Source: Arsenicicoccus bolidensis DSM 15745
GTDB lineage: Bacteria; Actinomycetota; Actinomycetes; Actinomycetales; Dermatophilaceae
Direction of reading: 5' to 3'
Assembly: GCF_000426385.1 (NCBI RefSeq)
Contig: NZ_AUFG01000009.1
Location: forward strand, 57,066 to 121,065
Length of the DNA stretch: 64,000 nucleotides
Part shown: one piece after another, positions 19,978-28,178 of the stretch
How the letters are laid out: each line of letters begins with the position of its first letter
Position numbering within the stretch: the stretch's first letter is position 1
Notes under the pieces: generated by a model
Database searches by the model: none
Told to the model about the DNA's origin: nothing
Seen by the model: the letters and a program-made list of their open reading frames with translations, nothing else
Translations under genes and position numbers: made by a program

Positions 19978-20793
19978 TCAGGAGCTCAGGAAGCCGCTGA
20001 CCAGGGTCCGCACCGTCGCCCGGTGGGCCCACAGCAGCCCGCCCGCCGGGAGCACCTCGACCCGGGCCTGCGGCAGCAGCTCGCCCAGCCGGCGCGCGAC
20101 CGAGGCGGGGTGGATCACGTCGTCCTCCTGGCCGACCACCAGCACCGGGACCGTCACCCGCGCCAGGAGTGCCACGTCCGGCACCGCGACCTGACCGGGG
20201 ACCGTCGTGAGCGCACGTCCGATCCCCACCGCGCTGAGCCGCCCCGCGACGACCTCGTCGGCCATCTGCTCCGCCCAGGCGTCCGCCGCCGCGCCCGGGG
20301 CAGCCGACCCCGCGCCGCCGTCCCCCCGGTAGAACTCGACGGCGGCCGCGCGGTCCCCCTCGGCGATGCGGCGGCCCAGCCGCTGCAGCTCGTCGACGCC
20401 CGGTCCCCGGCGTGGCCGGTCGAGCCCCGCGGGCAGCACCAGCACCACCCGCTCGAAGCGGTCGGGATCGTCGCAGAGCAGGCGCAGCAGCGCGCCCGCG
20501 CCCAGGCTGACCCCCAGCGCGCGCGTGGCCCCCACCTCGTCGGCGACGGTCCGCAGCTCGGCGGCCAGGTCGGCATACGACCAGGGCAGGTCGGGCACGA
20601 CCGACCGCCCGTGTCCTCGGAAGTGGAAGAAGGTGCGCGCCCCGCGCACCCCCGATGCGAAGGGCCGCGTCGTGTCGATGGAGGAGCCGGCGCCGTGCGC
20701 GAAGACCGTCGCCGGCTCGCCGCGGCCGACGGTGAGCAGGTCGAGGGGGCCGGCCGGGCCGGCCACCTGCGCCAGGCGACCGGCGGGGGTCAC
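19978..20793 (-). CDS. Alpha/beta hydrolase
   Basis: A 271-aa alpha/beta-hydrolase fold protein. It shows an oxyanion-loop segment (VFAHGAGSSIDTTRPF), FHFRGHGRSVVPDLPWSYADLAAEL, the nucleophile elbow GVSLGAGAL (Ser, about residue 115) and an acid/His region (VLVVGQEDDVIHPASVARRL). The final catalytic His is probably in AGGLLWAHRATV. The start is the GTG at 20793, whose GTGA overlaps the stop of the DUF2516 gene, making the two genes a translationally coupled pair. The substrate is unknown. Confidence 0.87.
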   Translation of the reverse strand: MTPAGRLAQVAGPAGPLDLLTVGRGEPATVFAHGAGSSIDTTRPFASGVRGARTFFHFRGHGRSVVPDLPWSYADLAAELRTVADEVGATRALGVSLGAGALLRLLCDDPDRFERVVLVLPAGLDRPRRGPGVDELQRLGRRIAEGDRAAAVEFYRGDGGAGSAAPGAAADAWAEQMADEVVAGRLSAVGIGRALTTVPGQVAVPDVALLARVTVPVLVVGQEDDVIHPASVARRLGELLPQARVEVLPAGGLLWAHRATVRTLVSGFLSS

Positions 20794-21107
20794 CACGGGC
20801 CGTAGGGACCGTCCTGACGTCCCCGGCCCTGGACCCGCTGGAGGGCCGGGCGGACGTCGACCCAGTAGACGATGATGGCGATGGCGGCCAGCAGGCCGAG
20901 CAGGTGCAGCACGCCGAAGGCCCCCGCGACCAGCGTCGCCACCACGATGATCGCCAGCCAGGCGCCCTTGGAGAGCTTGCTGGCCGCCGGGAACGCGTCC
21001 GGACGCGTCATGGCGACCTGGATGCACCCGACCACGCCGGCGACGACGGCCGCGAGCTGGAGCAGGGCGGCCACCAGGCCTTGGAAGGAGAAGGTCAGCT
21101 GGTCCAC
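20790..21107 (-). CDS. DUF2516 family membrane protein
   Basis: Small 105-aa membrane protein with about three hydrophobic segments (LVAALLQLAAVVAGVVGCIQVAM, GAWLAIIVVATLVAGAFGVLHLLGLLAAIAIIVYWV) and a short basic, Gly-rich tail. The GTG start at 21107 gives the family-like VDQLTFSFQG N-terminus. DUF2516 proteins follow hbhA in Mycobacterium; here dtd lies between them. The function is unknown. Confidence 0.85.
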   Translation of the reverse strand: MDQLTFSFQGLVAALLQLAAVVAGVVGCIQVAMTRPDAFPAASKLSKGAWLAIIVVATLVAGAFGVLHLLGLLAAIAIIVYWVDVRPALQRVQGRGRQDGPYGPW

Positions 21108-21124
21108 GGGGGTCAGCCTACGGC

Positions 21125-21550
21125 TCAGACCTCCACGATCACCGTGAACGGACCGTCGTTGACCGAGGCGACGTCCATCATCGCGCCGAACCTGCCGGTC
21201 TCGACGGTCACGCCGACGGCCCGGACGGCGGCCACGACCTGGTCGAAGACCGGCTCCGCCACCGGGCCCGGTGCCGCCGCGCTCCAGCACGGTCGACGCC
21301 CCTTGCGCACGTCGCCGTAGAGCGTGAACTGGCTGACCAGCAGCACCGGGGCCCCCACGTCGAGGACCGAGCGCTCGTCCCGCAGGATCCGCAGCTCGGT
21401 GAGCTTGCGGGCCATCGTCGCGACCTGGTCCGGCCCGTCGTCGTGGGTCACGCCGAGCAGGACGAGCAGTCCCGGCTCGGTGATCTGCCCGACGACCTCG
21501 CCCTCGACGACGACGCTGGCGGCGGTCACGCGGGAGACGACGGCACGCAC
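21125..21550 (-). CDS. dtd: D-aminoacyl-tRNA deacylase
   Basis: Hydrolyses D-amino acids wrongly attached to tRNA, protecting translation. The 141-aa protein starts [20 protein letters not shown] and has [37 protein letters not shown] (the SQ-T active-site motif) and a C-terminal [12 protein letters not shown] close to the family NDGP signature. The start is the GTG at 21550, with GAGGAG seven bases upstream; longer frames run into non-homologous sequence. Confidence 0.95.
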   Translation of the reverse strand: MRAVVSRVTAASVVVEGEVVGQITEPGLLVLLGVTHDDGPDQVATMARKLTELRILRDERSVLDVGAPVLLVSQFTLYGDVRKGRRPCWSAAAPGPVAEPVFDQVVAAVRAVGVTVETGRFGAMMDVASVNDGPFTVIVEV

Positions 21551-21596
21551 GCAGGAGACTCCTCGAGGTGGGGGTGCGGGTGGTGGCTGGGCGGCG

Positions 21597-22535
21597 TCAG
21601 GACTGAGCGGCCTCGTCGACGGACGCCTGGACCGGGGCGGAGGTCGTCGTGCCCGTCGCCGGAGCCGTCTCGGTCGCGGCGGCGTTGCCCGAGGACGCGG
21701 CGACCGGGTCCGCAGCCTTGCGCGAGGGACGGGTGGACGCCTTGCGCGCCGTCGTCGAGGGCGACTTGCGGGCCGAGGTGGTGCCGCTGCCCGACTCGCC
21801 GGCGGCGGCCTTGGTGGTGACCGACGCGCGCGAGGGGCGCTTCGAGGCGGGCTTGGTGGCCGCCTTGGGCGAGCTGGACGACGCCGAGGACACCGAGGAC
21901 GCAGGCGACGTGGCCGAGGCGTCGGTCGGCGTGACGTCCTCGACGGTCGTGGCGCGCCGGGTGGTGCGGCGGCGCGGGGTCGCGGGCGCGTCCTTGGCGC
22001 CGGCAGCGGCGGCGGCGGCGGCCCGGACGTTCTTGGCGGGCGCCGTCTCGGGCTGCTCGCCCTCGACGACCGTGCCCTTGACGGTGACGGCGGCGCTGTC
22101 CTTGCGTCCCATCGCCTTGTCGGCGAAGCCCTTGACGGTGGCGGCGGTCTCGGCGGCCACCTTGACGGTGGACTCGGCCCGCGCGGTGGCCTCCTTGACG
22201 CGCTTGTCCTCGCGGATGTCCTGCACGCCCTGGCCGACGACGCGCTGGCCGCGACGGGCCATCTCGTCATACGCGTGCGAGGCGAGGCTCGCGACGGTGA
22301 GTCCCTGGTTGAGGGCCTGCTCGGGAGCGTCCTGGGCGGCCTTGCCGGCCTTGGCGGCGGCCTCCTGGGCGTCGGCGCCGGCCCTGGCGACGCGGTCCTC
22401 GAGATCCCTGCGGACCTGGTCGGCCAGGACCTCGACCTGGGCCAGCGTCTTCTTGAGCTGCTCGATCGCGAGGTCGGCGGCACCGACGGCGGCATAGACG
22501 GGTGCGGCTGTGGGCTTCTTGCGGGACGGGCTCAT
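21597..22535 (-). CDS. HbhA-like (heparin-binding haemagglutinin-type) protein
   Basis: A 312-aa protein with an N-terminal helical, coiled-coil-like domain (about 10-165: [40 protein letters not shown]) and a long Ala/Ser/Lys/Arg/Pro-rich C-terminus (170-312). The domain layout, the LGAADLA-like start and the neighbours (XRE regulator upstream, DUF2516 downstream) match Mycobacterium HbhA, a surface and lipid-associated protein with a Lys-rich tail. The tail here is Ser/Thr/Arg-rich rather than pure KKAAPAKK repeats, so heparin binding cannot be assumed. The start overlaps the XRE stop (ATGA). Confidence 0.75.
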   Translation of the reverse strand: MSPSRKKPTAAPVYAAVGAADLAIEQLKKTLAQVEVLADQVRRDLEDRVARAGADAQEAAAKAGKAAQDAPEQALNQGLTVASLASHAYDEMARRGQRVVGQGVQDIREDKRVKEATARAESTVKVAAETAATVKGFADKAMGRKDSAAVTVKGTVVEGEQPETAPAKNVRAAAAAAAGAKDAPATPRRRTTRRATTVEDVTPTDASATSPASSVSSASSSSPKAATKPASKRPSRASVTTKAAAGESGSGTTSARKSPSTTARKASTRPSRKAADPVAASSGNAAATETAPATGTTTSAPVQASVDEAAQS

Positions 22536-23035
22536 CGGGTGCTCCTCGTGCGTCGGGTCCTTGCGTGTGCTCGGACGGGTGGGGTCGGGGGCGGGTCGGC
22601 CTCGTCGGTCGGCTCGGTGGAATGGGTGGACTCGGTGGCCTCGGAGAACTGGTGGTAGAGGTCCACCAGGGTGCGCCGCTGGCGAGCGCTCAGCCCCGGG
22701 TCAGCGGTGATGGCGTCGACGACGGTCGGGAGGCCCGGATGCCGACCGTCACGGGCGTCCGCGTGGCCCTGCGGATCGGAGCCGTCGCGCGGCCCGTCGA
22801 GGAAGCCGGCGCGGACGTAGAGCGACTCCGCAGAGATCTGCAGCCCCTTGGCCAGGGCGTTGAGGATCTCGGCGGAGGGGTGGCGCAGGCCGCGCTCGAT
22901 CTGGGAGAGATAGGGGTTGCTCACCCCCGCGAGCTCCGAGAGCTGGCGCAGGCTGAGCTGGGCCGCCTCGCGCTGCTCGCGCAGGTAGGCACCGAGATCC
23001 GTGACGTGGATCCGGGAGACGGGTAGCCGTGCCAT
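22532..23035 (-). CDS. XRE family transcriptional regulator
   Basis: A 167-aa regulator with an N-terminal helix-turn-helix (LGAYLREQREAAQLSLRQLSELAGVSNPYLSQIERGLRHPS, residues 14-54) and a C-terminal part rich in charged and Pro residues. It resembles the Mycobacterium regulator that precedes hbhA and is translationally coupled to the HbhA-like gene here, so it is likely to control that operon and itself. The ATG lies only about 12 bases after a -10-like CATACT, so the mRNA leader would be very short. Confidence 0.88.
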   Translation of the reverse strand: MARLPVSRIHVTDLGAYLREQREAAQLSLRQLSELAGVSNPYLSQIERGLRHPSAEILNALAKGLQISAESLYVRAGFLDGPRDGSDPQGHADARDGRHPGLPTVVDAITADPGLSARQRRTLVDLYHQFSEATESTHSTEPTDEADPPPTPPVRAHARTRRTRSTR

Positions 23036-23047
23036 GACTCTCAGTAT

Positions 23048-23063
23048 GCTTGCAGTTGCAAGC
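23048..23063 (-). promoter_or_regulatory. Inverted repeat in the XRE-hbhA promoter
   Basis: GCTTGCA-GT-TGCAAGC is a 7-bp inverted repeat with a 2-bp centre. On the minus strand it lies between TTGCCC (-35-like) and CATACT (-10-like) with 18-bp spacing, just upstream of the XRE start. It is a good candidate for an autoregulatory operator. Confidence 0.6.
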
Positions 23064-23089
23064 GCAGGGCAACTCTGGCAAGCAGTGAG

Positions 23090-23914
23090 TCACGCCACGC
23101 GCAGCAGGGCGCGCGCCTCGGCCGCCGTCATCGCGGGGCGCTGCATCAGCTCGGCGAGCCGCACGGCCCGCTCGACCAGCTGCACGTTGTGCTCGACCTT
23201 GACCCCGCGCGCGAGCAGGAGGTTGTCCTCCATGCCGACCCGCAGGTGGCCGCCGGCCGCGAGCGTCGTCGCCATGATCGGCAGGTGGCCCCGGCCGATG
23301 CCGGTGGCGGACCACGAGGTCGTCTCCGGGGGCAGCGCCGCCACGCCGGCCAGGAGCGCCTGCGGGGTCGCCGGAGCGGCCCCGGGCACGCCGAGGACGA
23401 AGTCGCAGTGCACCGCACCCCCGTGGGGCAGGCCGCACTCGTCGATCAGCCGCCGCAGCGCGTGCACGTGCCCGAGGTCGAACAGCTCGAACTCCGGCAC
23501 CACCCCGAGGTCCTGCGCCTTGACGTAGAGGTCGCGCATGAAGGGATAGGGGTTGAGGAAGGTCCCGTCGCCGAAGTTGGTGGTGCCGCAGGTGAGCGAG
23601 CAGGAGTCGGGGCCGGCGTCGAGGACCGCCAGGCGCGCCTCGAAGGGGTCGGTGATCGCGCCCCCGGTCGACAGCTGCACGATCAGGTCCGTCGCCTCGC
23701 GCAGGGCAGCCACCGTCTCGGTCAGCCGGCCCACGTCGAGCGTGGGCTCGTGCCGGTCGTCGCGGACGTGCACGTGGATCAGGCGCGCGCCGGCGTCCTC
23801 GCAGCGGCGCGCCGTCTCGACGAGCTCGTCGAGGGTGGTCGGCAGCGTGGGCACGTCGGTCTTGCTGGACTCGGCCCCGGTGGTGGCCACGGTGATGAGG
23901 GTCGACGCTGACAT
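23090..23914 (-). CDS. BKACE (DUF849) family 3-keto-acid cleavage enzyme
   Basis: Zinc-dependent enzyme of the beta-keto acid cleavage family, which condenses a beta-keto acid with acetyl-CoA and splits it into acetoacetate and a new acyl-CoA. The 274-aa protein is of usual length. IHVHVRDD near residue 45 provides the zinc His pair, with further conserved elements LSTGG, CGTTNFGDGTFLNP, FELFDLGHVHAL and VGMEDNLLLARG. The substrate is not predictable. The ATG at 23914 was chosen because MSASTLITVATTG begins the family fold; an upstream ATG adds unrelated residues. The gene stands alone. Confidence 0.88.
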   Translation of the reverse strand: MSASTLITVATTGAESSKTDVPTLPTTLDELVETARRCEDAGARLIHVHVRDDRHEPTLDVGRLTETVAALREATDLIVQLSTGGAITDPFEARLAVLDAGPDSCSLTCGTTNFGDGTFLNPYPFMRDLYVKAQDLGVVPEFELFDLGHVHALRRLIDECGLPHGGAVHCDFVLGVPGAAPATPQALLAGVAALPPETTSWSATGIGRGHLPIMATTLAAGGHLRVGMEDNLLLARGVKVEHNVQLVERAVRLAELMQRPAMTAAEARALLRVA

Positions 23915-23960
23915 GGACCCATCGTGGCACAACCACGACAGATCGTCCCGGACAGGGTCG

Positions 23961-25004
23961 TCAGCGCGGCACGATCTCCTGCTGAGACGCACTGATGCCG
24001 GAGATCGTGAGGTCGACGTCGGTCGGGGTGTTGCGCTTGAGGACGACCAGCCCGATGGGCCCGTCCTCGTGGTGCCGCGCCACGGAGGTCAGCCGGCCCA
24101 CGACCCGGCCCTCGACCTCGACGGCGGCGTCCCGCTCGGGGAGCACGTGCCCGGAGCCGTCCAGGTGGACGAACGCGAGACGACGCGGCGGCCGGCCGAG
24201 GTTGTGGACGCGAGCCACGGTCTCCTGACCGCGGTAGCACCCCTTGTGCAGGTGCACGGCCGTGCGGAGCCAGTCGAGCTCGTGGGCGATGGTGCGGTGG
24301 TCGGTCTCGAAGCCCAGCCGCGGACGCCACGCGGCCACGCGCAGCGCCTCGGCGGCCCAGGTCCCCGCGAGCGGGCGGTCCGACATACGAGCCACGAGCT
24401 CTCCCCGGGGCACGATCACCTCGCGCCAGGCGCGCTCCTCCCCCGGGTGGCCGACGATCGGGCCGTATGGCGCCGAGTCCGGCCCCATCAGCGGCCAGGG
24501 GTCGCACCAGGTCGGCGGCTCGCCCTCCGCGCCCTCGCTGCGGATGGGCTCGCCGACCACGGCATACTGGTCGGTGACGTCCGTGACCTCGACCCGCAGC
24601 ATGAACTGCATCGAGCGCAGCCACGCCACCAGGGCCGGCGCCGTGCCGGGCTCGACGGTGATCCAGGTGGTCTCGCCGTCGTCGACGAGGTGCAGGGCGT
24701 GCTCGACGTGACCCTTGGGGCTGAGGACCAGGTCCTCCGCCGAGGTGCGCGCGGCCAGCGTCGAGACGTGCTGGGTGGTGATGGAGTGGAGCCAGGTGAG
24801 CCGGTCCGGCCCCGTGACCGTCACGACCCCGCGGTGGGACAGGTCGACGGCGGCGAGCCCCTCGACGAGGAGCCGCTGCTCGCGCAGGGGGTCGCCGTGG
24901 TGGGCCGCGACGCCGGCGTCCTCGCGGTCTCCCGCGACGGCGCCGGGCCGGTCGAGCAGGGGCGAGCGGTAGGTCTCAGGCCCGGTGCTGGTGGGTGTGG
25001 TCAT
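23961..25004 (-). CDS. ygfZ: Folate-binding YgfZ-type iron-sulfur maintenance protein
   Basis: A GcvT-like, tetrahydrofolate-binding protein family needed for repair or assembly of some iron-sulfur enzymes. The 347-aa protein has the YgfZ signature LHKGCYRGQETVARV (Cys about residue 238) and the N-terminal fold LSHRGVVTVTGPDRLTWLHSITTQHVS. Its start lies 28 bp inside the upstream Fur gene, so the two overlap. The likely operon order is nitrobindin, fur, ygfZ, linking haem, metal and iron-sulfur functions. Confidence 0.9.
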   Translation of the reverse strand: MTTPTSTGPETYRSPLLDRPGAVAGDREDAGVAAHHGDPLREQRLLVEGLAAVDLSHRGVVTVTGPDRLTWLHSITTQHVSTLAARTSAEDLVLSPKGHVEHALHLVDDGETTWITVEPGTAPALVAWLRSMQFMLRVEVTDVTDQYAVVGEPIRSEGAEGEPPTWCDPWPLMGPDSAPYGPIVGHPGEERAWREVIVPRGELVARMSDRPLAGTWAAEALRVAAWRPRLGFETDHRTIAHELDWLRTAVHLHKGCYRGQETVARVHNLGRPPRRLAFVHLDGSGHVLPERDAAVEVEGRVVGRLTSVARHHEDGPIGLVVLKRNTPTDVDLTISGISASQQEIVPR

Positions 25005-25476
25005 GCTGGTCGGTCCCTCCCTGGTCGGGGATCTCGGTGCGGCCCGGTGCGCAGCGCGCGCACCAGCCGTGCACCGGCAGGTGGCGCAGGTCGGCCACGA
25101 AGCCGTCGCGGTCGTAGACCGCCTCGGCCAGCTCGTCGGCCACCGCGAGGGGTGCCTCGGTGATGGCGCCGCACCCGTTGCACACGAGGTGCAGGTGCGT
25201 CGCGTGCTGGAGGAGGTGGTATGTCGGGGCGCCCTCGGTCAGCCGGGTCGCCGCGACGACGCCCAGCTCGGTCAGGGTGTCGAGGTTGCGGTAGATGGTC
25301 GACAGCGGGAGCGCGTCTCCCCCGTCGCCGTCCACCTCGCGCGACAGCTGGTCCGGGGTCGTGTGCTGCAGGCGGCCGATCGCCGCGAGGACGCGCCGAC
25401 GCTGCGACGTGACCCGCAGGCCGTGGTTGCGAAAGATCGCGTCGACGTCGGCCGGGTCGTGCGGGGACGGGGTCAA
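24976..25476 (-). CDS. Fur family metalloregulator
   Basis: A 166-aa ferric-uptake-type repressor. The winged helix is at about residues 10-90 ([41 protein letters not shown]) and the dimer and metal domain follows ([15 protein letters not shown]). Two CxxC pairs (CNGC, CARC) form the structural zinc site. The metal sensed (iron, zinc or nickel) cannot be told from sequence alone. The start appears to be TTG at 25476, whose TTGA overlaps the nitrobindin stop; TTG is rare and this coupling may limit expression. Confidence 0.9.
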   Translation of the reverse strand: MTPSPHDPADVDAIFRNHGLRVTSQRRRVLAAIGRLQHTTPDQLSREVDGDGGDALPLSTIYRNLDTLTELGVVAATRLTEGAPTYHLLQHATHLHLVCNGCGAITEAPLAVADELAEAVYDRDGFVADLRHLPVHGWCARCAPGRTEIPDQGGTDQHDHTHQHRA

Positions 25477-25976
25477 GAGACCCTCTTGAGCTGCGCCGAC
25501 AGGTGCGTCTGCAGGGCGTGGCCCTCGGCCGCCATGTCCATGGCCCAGAACAGCTCGCCGTTGACGTAGCCGTACATCCGCGAGCCGGCGGAGTACTCCT
25601 TGGCGTGCGGGGAGCGCATGACGCCGTCGGTCTTCATGATCAGGCGGGCGGGCTCGACGGTGCCGTAGTACATCTCGACGATGCCGGTGCTGTGCGCCAG
25701 GAGCAGCTCACACTCCTTGGACTCCTCGCCCACGGGGCGCAGGAACCCGAGCTCGGTGGCGCGGGGCCGGACCTTCTGCCCCTGCTCGTCGAGCTCCCAG
25801 GTGTGGGAGTGCCACTCCAGGAAGGGGCGGCCGTCGTGGCGGATCTCGAGCTCCTGCCCGAACCGGCCGTCCTCGATCGTCGGGTAGGAGAAGAGACCGA
25901 CGCCCTCCCAGCGTCCGATCATCCAGGCGAGGGGCAGCAGCTCGGAGGGCAGGTCGGTGGGGATCTCGAAAGGCAC
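25473..25976 (-). CDS. Nitrobindin-like haem-binding beta-barrel protein
   Basis: A 167-aa FABP-like (DUF1794) protein. The family forms a beta barrel binding ferric haem and nitric oxide or peroxynitrite. [12 protein letters not shown] (residues 17-28) is the family signature, [10 protein letters not shown] follows, and the proximal His is probably the one in [17 protein letters not shown] near the C-terminus. It heads an operon with a Fur regulator and ygfZ, consistent with a role in haem or oxidant handling. Confidence 0.9.
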   Translation of the reverse strand: MPFEIPTDLPSELLPLAWMIGRWEGVGLFSYPTIEDGRFGQELEIRHDGRPFLEWHSHTWELDEQGQKVRPRATELGFLRPVGEESKECELLLAHSTGIVEMYYGTVEPARLIMKTDGVMRSPHAKEYSAGSRMYGYVNGELFWAMDMAAEGHALQTHLSAQLKRVS

Positions 25977-26018
25977 GTCCCCGACTCTACCGCCGACGGG
26001 CCGCGCCGGGCCTCCCCG

Positions 26019-26966
26019 TCAGGGTGCCAGGAGGTGGCGGGCGGCCGTCTCGACGAGCGGGCCGACGACCAGGACGGAGGCGACCCCGCTCACCGCCTGC
26101 GCACGCAGGCTGACCAGGGCGGGCAGTGGGGCGAGGACGACGCGGAGCGCCAGGCTCGCGGCGGCGCACGCCGCACCGAGCAGCGCGCACCACGGCAGCG
26201 AGGCGTCGACCAGGGCTCCGACGACCCCGCCGGCGACGGCACCGGCCAGCAGCGCCGACGGGGCCAGCGCGGTGAACCAGCGCGCCCGGTGGCACAGCCA
26301 CTCCGCCCCGGCCGCGCAGGCGAGCGCGGCCCAGGCCGCCACGGCGGCGTCCCGGCCGCCCTGCATCGACGGCAGGGCCACCCAGGTGACCCCCGCCGCG
26401 AGGATCCCGAGCGCGAGCAGGGTGCCGGAGAGGCTGACGACGACGCGCGGACGTCCGTCGCGGCGCACGAGCTGGTGGAGGAAGGACACGACGACCCCGA
26501 CGGCGAGCGCAGCGGGCACCCAGCGCAGGGAGCCCCCGTCGTCCGGCAGCGCCACGGAGGCCAGGAGCAGGGCCGCCGAGATGCTGACCGTGACGAGCGT
26601 GCCGCGGCGGCTGGGCAGCCCGACGAGCCGGGTCCAGCCGAGGGCGATGACTCCCGAGGCCAGCGCCACCGACGCCACCGTCACGGCGGTCGCCGCGCCC
26701 CGGGCCGCCACCGCGACCACGAGCAGCGTGGCGAAGGCGACCACCGTCAGGGTCACGGGGGTGCGCGGTGGCAGCTGGCGGACCGTGGTGGGGCGGACGA
26801 TCTCGAGGCGGCGGCGAGCGCGCTGCGTCAGGTCGTGCCGGACCGCGCCGGCGTGCTCGCGCAGGCCCCGCGGCTCCACCGTCAGGGGATCGGTGCGCGG
26901 CTCCGTCACACGCTGCGCGTCGCTGCCGTCGGCAGGGCGGGGCGTCGAGGGCTCAGGTGCGGGCAC
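26019..26966 (-). CDS. Multi-pass membrane protein, function unknown
   Basis: A 315-aa integral membrane protein. Residues 1-65 are cytosolic and charged (ending [20 protein letters not shown]); about eight or nine hydrophobic segments follow (for example [38 protein letters not shown]). No catalytic motif is visible. The start is GTG at 26966, and the MoaD-like gene ends 15 bp upstream in the same direction, so the two are probably co-transcribed. Such a protein near glnR is common in actinobacteria, but its role is unknown. Confidence 0.75.
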   Translation of the reverse strand: MPAPEPSTPRPADGSDAQRVTEPRTDPLTVEPRGLREHAGAVRHDLTQRARRRLEIVRPTTVRQLPPRTPVTLTVVAFATLLVVAVAARGAATAVTVASVALASGVIALGWTRLVGLPSRRGTLVTVSISAALLLASVALPDDGGSLRWVPAALAVGVVVSFLHQLVRRDGRPRVVVSLSGTLLALGILAAGVTWVALPSMQGGRDAAVAAWAALACAAGAEWLCHRARWFTALAPSALLAGAVAGGVVGALVDASLPWCALLGAACAAASLALRVVLAPLPALVSLRAQAVSGVASVLVVGPLVETAARHLLAP

Positions 26967-26981
26967 GTCTGCATCCTCGCA

Positions 26982-27257
26982 TCAGCCGCCCGCAAAGGGC
27001 GGAAGCACCTCGACGAGCGTCGCCCCGGCCAGGGGTGCGTCCCGCTGCACTGCTCGGCCGTCGACGAGGACGCTGCAGGCGGGGATCACGGGCACGAGCG
27101 CCGGCCGCAGGAGGGCCGCGGCGTCGAGCGCCTCACGCACGGACGACGCACGGACCAGGTCCTCCTCGACCCCGGCCGCGGCCCGGGCGCCGGCCCAGTA
27201 GCGCAGCCGCACCTGGGGCCCCGGCGTCGTCGTGGGGCGGTCGGTCAGCTGGTCCAT
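26982..27257 (-). CDS. MoaD/ThiS-type sulfur carrier protein
   Basis: A 91-aa ubiquitin-fold protein ending in PPFAGG; the terminal Gly-Gly is the site that MoaD/ThiS proteins use for adenylation and thiocarboxylate formation. The beta-grasp core is visible as [20 protein letters not shown] and [10 protein letters not shown]. The client pathway (molybdopterin, thiamine, cysteine or other) is unknown, as no partner enzyme lies nearby. It is divergent from glnR. Confidence 0.87.
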   Translation of the reverse strand: MDQLTDRPTTTPGPQVRLRYWAGARAAAGVEEDLVRASSVREALDAAALLRPALVPVIPACSVLVDGRAVQRDAPLAGATLVEVLPPFAGG

Positions 27258-27339
27258 CGCAGTCCCTCCAGGTCGGCGTGTTCTCGCCCCATGGTCGCAT
27301 CCGCCGCGATCGACGCCGCAGCGCCTACGCTGACCGGCG

Positions 27340-28104
27340 ATGGCTCAGCTGCTCCTGCTCACCAACGCGCTCACCGCGAGCGCGGAGGTGCTGCCTGCGC
27401 TCGGCCTGCTGGCCCACCACGTCCGGGTGCTGCCCGCGGAGCCCGCGGCGCTCATCGACGCACCACGCGCCGACGCCGTGCTGGTCGACGCCCGGCGCGA
27501 GCTCGCGGTCGCCAAGTCGCTGTGCCGGGTCCTGCGGGCCACCGGCATCGAGGCGCCCCTGCTCGCCGTGCTGACCGAGGGTGGCCTGGTCGCCGTCAAC
27601 GCCGAGTGGGGCCTCGACGACATCCTGCTGGACACCACAGGCCCGGCCGAGCTCGAGGCCCGCCTGCGGCTCGTCAGCAGCCGACGCACGGACACCGCCG
27701 AGCCCACGGACCGCGCCATCACGTCCGGCGCCCTGACCATCGACGAGGGCGCCTACACCGCCCGGCTCGGCGAGCGGGTGCTCGACCTGACCTACAAGGA
27801 GTTCGAGCTCCTCAAGCACCTCGCGCAGCACCCGGGGCGGGTGTTCACCCGGGCCCAGCTGCTGCAGGAGGTGTGGGGGTACGACTACTTCGGCGGCACC
27901 CGGACGGTCGACGTCCACGTGCGCCGCCTGCGGGCCAAGCTCGGCCCCGAGCACGACGCGGTCATCGGCACGGTCCGCAACGTCGGCTACCGGTTCGACG
28001 AGGTCCGTCCCCCGGTCGCCGCTGCCCAGGAGCACCCGGCCGGCTCCGGTCCCGACTCCACGGCGGGCGCCGGCAGGACCGACGCCGGGGCGTCCACGAG
28101 GTAG
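27340..28104 (+). CDS. glnR: GlnR-type orphan response regulator of nitrogen metabolism
   Basis: OmpR-family regulator that in actinobacteria controls glutamine synthetase and ammonium uptake. The 254-aa protein starts [25 protein letters not shown], the distinctive GlnR N-terminus, which lacks the paired acidic residues of a normal receiver. Phosphorylation is therefore not expected, although the Asp in [10 protein letters not shown] is kept. The C-terminal winged helix is highly GlnR-like ([40 protein letters not shown]). About 40 residues of Pro/Ala/Gly-rich tail follow. No kinase gene lies nearby, as expected for an orphan. Confidence 0.93.
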   Translation: MAQLLLLTNALTASAEVLPALGLLAHHVRVLPAEPAALIDAPRADAVLVDARRELAVAKSLCRVLRATGIEAPLLAVLTEGGLVAVNAEWGLDDILLDTTGPAELEARLRLVSSRRTDTAEPTDRAITSGALTIDEGAYTARLGERVLDLTYKEFELLKHLAQHPGRVFTRAQLLQEVWGYDYFGGTRTVDVHVRRLRAKLGPEHDAVIGTVRNVGYRFDEVRPPVAAAQEHPAGSGPDSTAGAGRTDAGASTR

Positions 28105-28178
28105 GGCTCCGACCGTCCTCCGCGGTCCTCCACCGTCGTCCGGCCGGCATGTCACCGGTCCGTGGTCCAATGTGCTGC

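Noticed and set aside
25503..28178. Continuation of the mshD-ppk frame upstream to 25503, suggesting a giant protein
   Set aside because: This part runs antisense through nitrobindin, a membrane protein and MoaD, and through glnR in another frame. Its composition is that of a shadow frame.
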